Assembly (NCBI GenBank): GCA_005223375.1
Contig: RXOD01004444.1
Location: 1 to 22,200, forward strand
Direction of reading: 5' to 3'
Length of the DNA stretch: 22,200 nucleotides
Source: Amoebophrya sp. AT5.2
Taxonomy: Eukaryota > Sar > Dinophyceae > Syndiniales > Amoebophryaceae
Positions within the stretch are counted from its first letter, which is position 1. The number at the start of each line of letters is the position of its first letter. Position numbers and translations under genes: made by a program. Shown here in pieces: positions 16,801 through 22,200 of this stretch. The notes beneath the pieces are model-generated. The model was not told the origin of the DNA. It did not search any database and saw nothing but the letters and a program-made list of their open reading frames with translations.

Positions 16801-18811
16801 TGCGAAGCACGGCCCTGCTGGGTTCCAAACACACGACTTCCTGCTGGGAGGTAGGGCGAGCGCCAGCAGAGGTGCACTTTCGCAGCAGCCCTCGGTCAGA
16901 AAAGCGGATACACCGTATGCGCCGGCGTCGGCACGACCTGGGTATCCAGTCGCAACGACGTTCGCTCTCGGTGAGGGGGCAATTTTGCCTGAACTTCCGG
17001 ACCTCGGCTCCCCCCGGGGGCGCACCACTTCTAGCGGGGGGTTGGACGGCACCGGCAGGCCAGCCTCTGGTGGGGACGGCTTCATGCCAGGCAAGGACGC
17101 AGCCGCTCAGCTGCGCGGCCGTTTCGCGCTGCCAAAACGGGCCGACGAAAGAAGTGGGGGGAAGGCAGCTACCATGGGTGTCGAAGAGCTCGTGAACCAA
17201 CTGCGACCGGCGGAGCTAGCAGATATTTTTGGCGGTTGTGGAGTTTTTGCCGGCAGCATTGACGGGAGCGGCACCGACCAGCTCGCCCCGCACGTGTATC
17301 CGTATCTCAGTGACTACGTCCCGCCGTATCGCAGCCCACGTAGCGTCGCGAGCGAGATGTGCATCGGGGCTGCCTCCGATGCGTCGTACGCGGCTGAAAG
17401 TCCTCGGGCCGCGTACGACGCGTCGGAGGGTCTAGCGAGTAAGCTTTTGAAGTTTCGGAAAGCTGGCGACGGGGAGGAGGACGAACAGGTCCTGGAGCAG
17501 GTCTCCCCCGGGTTATCCCCCACGGCATCCCCGTCGTCGCGGTGTGCTATTCACTGGAGTACTTTAGTACGAAGCAGCTGCTGCAGCGGCGGGAGCAGGT
17601 GTCAGATAGAAGTAGAACGAGATTTGGGCCAGTGCTTCTGCGGATACGATCAACTGCTGTTTCCGGGCGCATGCCATCCAGCTGTGCTCGCGAAGACGAG
17701 TCGGGGCATAACAGACTGGAGAAAAGTCTCCGCGGTCAGCACTTCGCCGGAGCGACGAGCCGCGGAACAGCAAATTAGTGGGCAGAGAGGTGCCGGCAGC
17801 ACGCCCCTCGCGTCGATCGTAGGAAGCAGCGTGAGTGCCGCCGGAAGTGGCGGCGGGCCCGCTTCTCCGCGGGGTTCAGTACATCACGCTGAAGCAATGT
17901 CTGAAGTAGAGAAGCCGCCACTTTTTGAGGGGGCAGAAATTCCTTGCGGGAGATCGGCCGGGGCCCTCGGCGCTGTAAGCATTGATGACGGTAATCACCA
18001 AACTTCTGCTGGCACAAGGGGGACGGTGACTTCGTCGCCGGACCCCCCGTCTCCAGAGTCACCACCTGAACTCCCCTCTCCGGAGTCACCACCTCGCCCA
18101 TGGAGCGCTTCACCGTACCCGTGGACTGCAACGGCTTCAATCTACTCCTACCCGTGGAGTCCGACTCCGACATCCTCATCCGCAGGGCCATCTGCGGGAC
18201 CACCGTCGACGTCGTTCTTCTCGCACTCTTCACAGCCGCTGTCTGGCGACGGCGGAGAGGAGAGCGACGGCACTCCCCCGCCGGGGTACTTTAGCGGCCC
18301 TCCTCGATCGAACCCGAACCCGAACCCGAATCCGAATGCTGGCGCAGGCGCACCAGGAGCCACAGCCACAGGCGCAGCCAACGTGCCCGGGGGAGGCGGC
18401 GGCGGGAATCAGTTAGGGCCATTGCAATATCACGAGATGCAGGTGGGACCGGCGGGCTGGAACGCGATGCTGAGGCGAGAATTCGCTTTGAGGGCGAACG
18501 CAGCATGGCAAGAGAACTATCCTGGGTACGCGGAGGGAACAGCCTCAGCTCCCGCGGCGGGTGCAGCCTTCAGCGGCGCGGCGGAACAACTGCTGGAGGG
18601 GACCGCTGGGGGTTCTGCAGTTGTTCCTCCTGCTGACGCGATTGTGCCTCGCCCCAGAACGGGGAGGATGGATCGGCAGCGGCGGAGAGTAAGCTGGGCG
18701 GATAGGGAAGTTGAACAAGTCATCTGGTTCGCGCCAACTACGAAAGAAGAGCTGGAGAAAACCCTGGGGCTAGATGAGGTGGAAACAGAACAGGTGGACA
18801 GAAGCCAATAG
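13820..18811 (+). CDS. large disordered protein with N-terminal signal/anchor and RVSW motif
   Basis: From the ATG at 13820 the frame runs for 1663 aa to the TAG at 18809-18811. Residues 1-37 are basic. A hydrophobic segment at about 38-61 (FLVVLMSFWPSVLLLGLGAQ) ends in FAGA-AHP, compatible with a signal peptide cleavage site or a signal anchor. The rest is low-complexity, rich in Ser, Gly, Pro, Arg and acidic residues, with Pro-rich repeats (PSPESPP twice, PYPW-type repeats) and an Asn-Pro run. No globular domain was recognised. Near the C-terminus RRRVSWADREVEQVIWF (RVSW at 1623-1626) resembles PP1-docking RVxF sites. Two oddities affect the reading frame: coding-like sequence continues in the +1 frame to 18962, and 17509-17601 looks better in another frame. 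The gene may carry sequence errors or be decaying. Confidence 0.7.
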   Translation: MKGFQAAAKLLRTSAAGEETRLRRARPRGGGSVSKRTSFLVVLMSFWPSVLLLGLGAQTFAGAAHPGTQSRNSRASSRDVHDSAVPEGSGDTNMRRRGAAAHPEAVSAESSRVLPGAASAPSSLYDNKLFKVQAERHNPSAKARPVALPELEDAAEAEAGEAFGRRTKANRYVEGERERPPPPPPSPERRHPKVPAPDARARGLNSSPLSGWLIESPRPGPRARGDRDNYNSRRRTSKAGALDWDEFQRALGVQLSARLPQTLEQEQIETQERKTQVAEAVSGAEEEAEGKLRPNEAVSSPSVAQVETPKPAMMRAAHAAVSRFSKWVFSANLANATQEIRTPTNKYSLEQDSTDTNLTAQRGGHGQVDEDAMLAQDGRLGNSKAVCDSARQFLKKHGGPQPAAGLWGGFLGRGRSSSGDGGNNSAAKKADHFTAGEKAQLSTQRVAAIRGLQEHARREQKLYGGSGAADSELFGILGYNEDSVATPPDPMGHWRMRECRSRMSNSFMRYIPDNGESGKRRESAGRPAHRGSSSGQGRRSSRSQEVVAAGAPGEAKGHNFKSERSSVPTDEGRKPSCVANKHKVELDGGGRLRPDHGDGRGKELASADRANRTDLAGTSYLSQERGVRKTELLFGGAGCPYPDSASAAGPRRDTPWLHKDHDRSRGLRGGISGSDGSDESSMYDPSSPSNTSSSSVPSSCAVSRPVARTLLAGTGRSAEREALPRDLQREDEDQCSEPARAIRVGLQAQQVLATPTATVRTSDAQMCAGDEGTGASLRTGVAETTADSDLHRQEAGNSLLRYDPMQIDDDQLRSPHLMPSSDPERGDILSQSGRSHQSIYMVIDDLKLEDDARGGGDAAMQHPDGSAPEAYEPCGGRKDMLKTQRASSVEENADAAQDTRLDACIQSAWCAQGGSDELGDNHVDKQLKTWQLRHDGIAKVPVVAPADGQLSSALVAGDSVFANDPPTLTSPGYLKLERQALLPPNSRPASWEDGAKHGPAGFQTHDFLLGGRASASRGALSQQPSVRKADTPYAPASARPGYPVATTFALGEGAILPELPDLGSPRGRTTSSGGLDGTGRPASGGDGFMPGKDAAAQLRGRFALPKRADERSGGKAATMGVEELVNQLRPAELADIFGGCGVFAGSIDGSGTDQLAPHVYPYLSDYVPPYRSPRSVASEMCIGAASDASYAAESPRAAYDASEGLASKLLKFRKAGDGEEDEQVLEQVSPGLSPTASPSSRCAIHWSTLVRSSCCSGGSRCQIEVERDLGQCFCGYDQLLFPGACHPAVLAKTSRGITDWRKVSAVSTSPERRAAEQQISGQRGAGSTPLASIVGSSVSAAGSGGGPASPRGSVHHAEAMSEVEKPPLFEGAEIPCGRSAGALGAVSIDDGNHQTSAGTRGTVTSSPDPPSPESPPELPSPESPPRPWSASPYPWTATASIYSYPWSPTPTSSSAGPSAGPPSTSFFSHSSQPLSGDGGEESDGTPPPGYFSGPPRSNPNPNPNPNAGAGAPGATATGAANVPGGGGGGNQLGPLQYHEMQVGPAGWNAMLRREFALRANAAWQENYPGYAEGTASAPAAGAAFSGAAEQLLEGTAGGSAVVPPADAIVPRPRTGRMDRQRRRVSWADREVEQVIWFAPTTKEELEKTLGLDEVETEQVDRSQ
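17373..17429. repeat. 22-bp near-perfect inverted repeat inside the reading frame
   Basis: Arms 17373-17394 and 17408-17429 are reverse complements with one mismatch, around a 13-nt loop. They encode a mirror-like peptide, SDASYAAESPRAAYDASEG. The architecture is very like the hairpin at 4057-4128 in the glutaminase gene. Confidence 0.8.
18051..18094 (+). repeat. direct repeat encoding PSPESPP
   Basis: A 17-mer starting CTCCAGAGTCACC (18051-18067) recurs with one mismatch at 18078-18094. The 27-nt period gives nine codons and repeats the peptide PSPESPP in frame. Confidence 0.65.
18309..18338 (+). repeat. hexanucleotide microsatellite encoding Asn-Pro run
   Basis: Five CGAACC-type hexamers, the last two with substitutions, encode an alternating Asn-Pro run. 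Such tracts are prone to slippage and length variation. Confidence 0.7.
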
Positions 18812-18962
18812 AAGATACAAGGCGTCCGCGTCGGAGATCGACGAAACGCGTACGCAAAGTACCTTCAAACATGCTTACAACGAGCACGACGTCGACAGAG
18901 CGAGCTCTGCAGACTTGTTCTTCATCCCAGAATACTACCTGGACGAAGAATGCGTCCCGTAG
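18812..18962 (+). CDS. +1-frame coding extension of the 13820 gene
   Basis: Directly after the TAG at 18809-18811, the +1 frame reads RRYKASASEIDETRTQ and ends SADLFFIPEYYLDEECVP before a TAG at 18960-18962. Roughly 70% of its codons end in G or C, as in the upstream coding region, whereas the zero frame here has lower GC3 and an unusual Arg/Cys-rich product. It has no good start codon of its own, so it is most likely the true C-terminus reached by a frameshift, or exposed by a one-base error. Past the second stop the same frame stays open with a moderate coding look to about 19070. Confidence 0.5.
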
Positions 18963-19372
18963 CTCGCAAGGGGCGTCGTGTCTGACCGGTACGGGAAAGC
19001 TTACACCTACGCACACGCTAATACTCTGCAGGTGGGCAGCGGCAGCTCGTGGCGCAATGAAACAACTTAGCAATACGAGTGGTCTGCTGGTATTGCTTGA
19101 GGTACGGGTACGCACGGGTGGAAAAGGTAGCTCCTTTGAATGAACCGGGTTCAGGAGCAGGAAAATATTGGCTGCTCACCGCTTCAGGCTCCGCGTTACT
19201 TGCACCGTCGAGAGGCAACGTAACGCCCAAGCCGCTCTCGCGGCGCTAGTTCCTATCTGTTCTGGAGCAGACGAAAGGAAGATATCAAAGGTAGAGCAGC
19301 ACGGAAACGTGTACTATACTAACAAAACTAAACAAGTATGCCAGGAAAGTAGAAATTTATTGAATTTGAAAG

Positions 19373-19378
19373 AATAAA
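19373..19378 (+). other. AATAAA, possible polyadenylation signal
   Basis: AATAAA lies about 410 bp after the last coding-like base of the 13820 gene. It is a hexamer match in AT-rich sequence, and it is not known whether this organism uses the signal. Confidence 0.2.
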
Positions 19379-19707
19379 TTTAATTTACTTTGTCTTGTTT
19401 GATGAAGACCGGCTCACAGCTTGAAGTGCCTCTCTGCGTGCTGTCACAGCGGTTCGCAACTATGAAAGAACAAGAGTTGTGCTCCGAGCTGGCAGCTCGT
19501 GGATAAGCGCTACATGTGGTGGAAATCGATTTTTCAACGCGCAGATTTCAACCGACAGACAATTCTCGATTCTCAGTCGTCGGATGAAAAATGCGTATGC
19601 TAGGATCATCGATGGAGCTGGATTTTTTCATCTCAATGAAAGCTTGTGAGGAGATGGACGCAGCCGCGAACAGGCCTCCTTGCGCTACGGGACATACTGA
19701 TACCCCC

Positions 19708-19757
19708 CGGGGCCGTTGCGCCGTGGGCGTGGCCCGTTGCTCCTGCGCCCGGCCCCG
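19708..19757. other. GC-rich island with complementary 8-bp arms
   Basis: Within an AT-rich gap, about 60 bases are strongly GC-rich. CGGGGCCG (19708-19715) and CGGCCCCG (19750-19757) are exact reverse complements that could close a stem around further GC-rich sequence. Confidence 0.3.
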
Positions 19758-20082
19758 ACGATATCTTCCGGTATCCATAAACGTATACTCCATTAAAGTA
19801 GGCACATTTAATATTTGTAAAGAGCCAGATCCGCGTTTGTATCTGCTATAGTAACTAAGTTGTTGTACCGATAGGTGAGCATGGCTCGATCTGTCTTAGT
19901 TTTATGTTTACCATCGCAGCTACTTTGTCGATCGCAATCGCTACTACATATTTATAGGGAGAAAATCAAAATGAAATAAGACAAAGAGGCAAGACGCTTC
20001 CAAGGGCATGGGTTCGATGGAACGGTACTTGCAGCAACGCTATTTTTTGCCGGGCTCTCATGCCGCGGCGACGCTACGTTGC

Positions 20083-20112
20083 GCGTAGCTACTTCCTGAG
20101 TAGTAGTTACGC
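20083..20112. other. intergenic 11-bp hairpin
   Basis: GCGTAGCTACT (20083-20093) pairs with AGTAGTTACGC (20102-20112), with one G-U pair if RNA and an 8-nt loop. A second smaller stem, GCTACG/CGTAGC, overlaps it on the left, so alternative folds exist. Confidence 0.35.
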
Positions 20113-21771
20113 ATCTTACGCACTATCTGTGGGCCAGAAGCAGAAAATAAATTACTGAGTAATACTAGTTCATCACTCGGTGCCGGTAGTTAGAGTCTTT
20201 TTCTTCAGCAGCTGTTTTGAGTCACTGCGGTCCAAAAGGTATAGTTCTTCTAGTGTGATAGATGACCACCGGAGTTGTGGCACCAAGGCGGACGAAAGCA
20301 ACGTAGCTTATTCTTTCCTGCTTTCGCGTCTCCATCATTCGCGGCCGATGGAGGCACCCACCGAAGAGTATCATCCGCGCCGAGAGCCTATAGTTCCGCT
20401 GTCAGCAGCTGCTGCACTTTAAGATACGCTAGTAGCTGGTCGTCTGCCACTACCACTAGTAGGTACTGTGCCACGACCGTACGGACCAACTACCGCGCAT
20501 GACTCGATTTACATTTAACGAGGTCATCTTGAGCTTTTGTGAAATTTTTATTTAAAGCGTTGCTTGCGTGCCTGATTCCTAATCTGTAGCAGCGACCAAA
20601 CCTTCCGCGGTCTGGGTTACTCTTCTCTCTAGAAAGAAGTACCTTATTCACCAAGCCGTTCGGTCGGCATCTATCAGAGGCTACCTCCACGCATACCGGG
20701 AACTCTATTGCCTGAAGGGAGGTACGAGCACTTTTCTAACACTTGAGCTGCGACTCATGCGCTGAGTTTTTTCGTCGGTACATCCATCTATGCCATAAAG
20801 CTACGCGTCGCCAGCGCCAAGGATTCATTGATCCAGGGGGCCAGGAGGATTATCCCGGCTCCCCACGACTCTGCGTGGGTGCAACTGGAAGTATGCAGGC
20901 ACGCACAGGCGGAACATGTCTTGCTGGCGGCGTCGTGGTCTGGGCCGATCTGACGCTTCGCGTCCCGACGACAGTTCGCCGTCAAGAGAAGTCGAGCTCG
21001 AGATGTCGCAAGAATGAAGTTCTAATCTAGTTCTGCTCGTGTGGAAGTGGAAAGGGTTAGGGTTAGTGACGCAAGCAACTACTACAATAACGAACTAAAC
21101 TATTGCAAGAATTCGCTCCTGCTGCGAGTACTTAAAGAGACAGGACGCTCCTCCAAGAGCAAGACGCAGCGGTGAAAACTTGCAAGATGAGTGGCCCATG
21201 ATTGAAGTTGCAACTGAAAACTATGACCGAGCGAGCCCAGACTTCTATCGCTCAGGCATCGCAATACGAAGCTCAACATGTTCTGCGAATTCTACGGTGC
21301 AGCAAAAGGTCCTCTAGTGAAAGATTGATCGGAAGCGCGTGGCCAGGGGAAGTGCTCGTGCTCTTGTGCCGTGTATGAATTGATTGCCGATCCAAGATCC
21401 AAGAGCAGTCACACTCGAACGTCGGGTTGTTTTGTGCCCGTTTCGCGTGATCAGGAGAACAAAAAGGTCCAGGATCCTCCTCGCTCGATCTCAATTGCTG
21501 CCAAAAGCAAAACTCATTTTGAAGCCTGTCGCGTGGTGTAACTCTAAGTCTAAGTATCATGATTATTATGGATGCATGCTTAATATTCACTACAGTCACA
21601 GTGAACTACGAAGTGGACTCTCTCATTACTTGTTGTGCCCACTGGCCGAAATTGTTATTGGCCGCAATTGCAGAAGCAGATCCACTAGCACATCGATCCT
21701 TGTCGGTCGATCTCGATTGTAGTCAATCGGATAGGCCGAAATTTTTTAAAAGATAGAAGAAGGAAATCGAA

Positions 21772-22026
21772 ATGGGAGGCTATTCTCGGCGCAACCGCAA
21801 AGCCGGCAACGGTAACGAAGGGCAAAACCTGACGCTGTCGCTTTTGCAGGACCGCATCAAGCGTGACGCCCTTGCGTACAAGTCGGAGTTTCTCGCGCAG
21901 GTGCGGCACTTCGAGTCGGTTTTGGAGCTTCTGCTGCTGAACCCGGCGAAGGCGTCGAAACAGTTCGACGAGCAGGTGATGTTTCTCGCCCACGTCGCGC
22001 CGGCCTACCATTACGGGTCCGGCTAA
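21772..22026 (+). CDS. SDA1: SDA1-family protein, first exon (partial)
   Basis: The frame starts MGGYSRRNRKAGNG and then reads LSLLQDRIKRDALAY, EFLAQVRHFESVLELLLLNP and FDEQVMFLAHVAPAY. This follows the start of SDA1/SDAD1 proteins (LPQLQNLIKRDPxxY...EFLQQ...LNP...ELVMFMAQ) in order and spacing. SDA1 is a nucleolar protein needed for maturation and export of the 60S ribosomal subunit in yeast and animals. Only about 83 residues of a protein that is usually 600-800 aa are present. The frame hits TAA at 22024-22026, so the exon probably ends slightly earlier, with a plausible donor GGTCCGG at 22017, and the gene continues in further exons beyond the window. The ATG follows a purine-rich leader. 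Confidence 0.85.
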   Translation: MGGYSRRNRKAGNGNEGQNLTLSLLQDRIKRDALAYKSEFLAQVRHFESVLELLLLNPAKASKQFDEQVMFLAHVAPAYHYGSG

Positions 22027-22200
22027 TTCATATCTGCTGGCATAATTCAAAACCTGGACGCACTGGAAGGAAGTGGATGCGTTATGTCATATGGGGTATG
22101 GCTATGGAATATGGATGGCGCGGCCACAGAGAACTGCAGCACTAGCATCAGCCTATGTAGTTGTCTTGGTCTTCGTTTCCTGTCGAGATGTCGTGTCTGT

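Larger units (their letters stand above)
18963..21771. other. long intergenic region, no convincing gene
   Basis: About 2.8 kb holds only short open frames. The frame at 20743-21030 is the longest GC-rich one, but it lacks an ATG near its start and shows no protein-like pattern. Contents of note are an AATAAA at 19373-19378, a GC island with complementary arms at 19708-19757, a hairpin at 20083-20112 and two TTAGGG-type units at 21054-21066. I found no tRNA, snRNA or rRNA. Confidence 0.5.

Noticed and set aside
18809..18962. Reassignment of TAG as a sense codon to extend the large protein
   Set aside because: Reading through TAG in the same frame gives a product with lower GC3 and an unusual Arg/Cys-rich composition. 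The +1 frame fits better, and no other gene here needs TAG to be sense.
20743..21000. Any CRISPR array, transposon or integrase-like gene in the window
   Set aside because: No regularly spaced repeats, terminal inverted repeats with a transposase, or recombinase motifs were seen anywhere in the window.
20743..21030. GC-rich open frame in the long gap
   Set aside because: It has no ATG near its 5' end, the product has no recognisable pattern, and the opposite strand is equally open, so it is not supported as a gene.
21054..21066. Telomere-like GGGTTAGGGTTAG
   Set aside because: Only two units are present, inside a gene-bearing region. This is too short to call an interstitial telomere array.

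Overview
The window reads as nuclear DNA of a GC-rich unicellular eukaryote. Long, GC3-rich coding regions are separated by AT-richer gaps of about 0.8 to 2.8 kb. Introns are short (93-183 nt), GT-AG, and all four I can place are in phase 0. The proteins are full of low-complexity insertions, as is common in alveolates such as dinoflagellates and their relatives. That lineage is a guess: no rRNA, no spliced-leader RNA and no diagnostic marker is present. Every gene I can support lies on the + strand.

Layout. (1) 149-1963: a three-exon gene of about 525 aa whose middle carries a secreted-style beta domain (YxCxQG...WxxxPxGY pattern) split by an intron. (2) 1964-3154: a gap with a TATA-like box just before the next gene. 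(3) 3155-8596: an intronless 1813-aa kidney-type glutaminase with C-terminal ankyrin repeats. All catalytic residues I can place are conserved, but about 765 residues are inserted inside the catalytic fold. (4) 9445-11128: a two-exon gene for a protein with two membrane segments around a heptad-repeat coiled coil. Its acidic tail continues in the +1 frame past the stop. (5) 12031-12674: a two-exon gene for a 170-aa Trp-rich protein I do not recognise. (6) 13820-18811: a 1663-aa mostly disordered protein with an N-terminal signal/anchor and a C-terminal RVSW motif that looks like a protein phosphatase 1 docking site. Here too the coding signal continues in the +1 frame, to 18962. (7) 18963-21771: a long gap with no convincing gene. 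(8) 21772 to about 22016: first exon of an SDA1-family ribosome-biogenesis gene that runs off the window.

The genes do not form an obvious pathway. The most unusual signals are the giant insertion in the glutaminase, two long near-perfect hairpins embedded in coding sequence, two independent +1 re-openings at stop codons, a shared 10-mer just before two intron 3' splice sites, and a four-tract G-run array with G-quadruplex spacing between genes. All exon boundaries and functions were read by eye; nothing was computed or searched.
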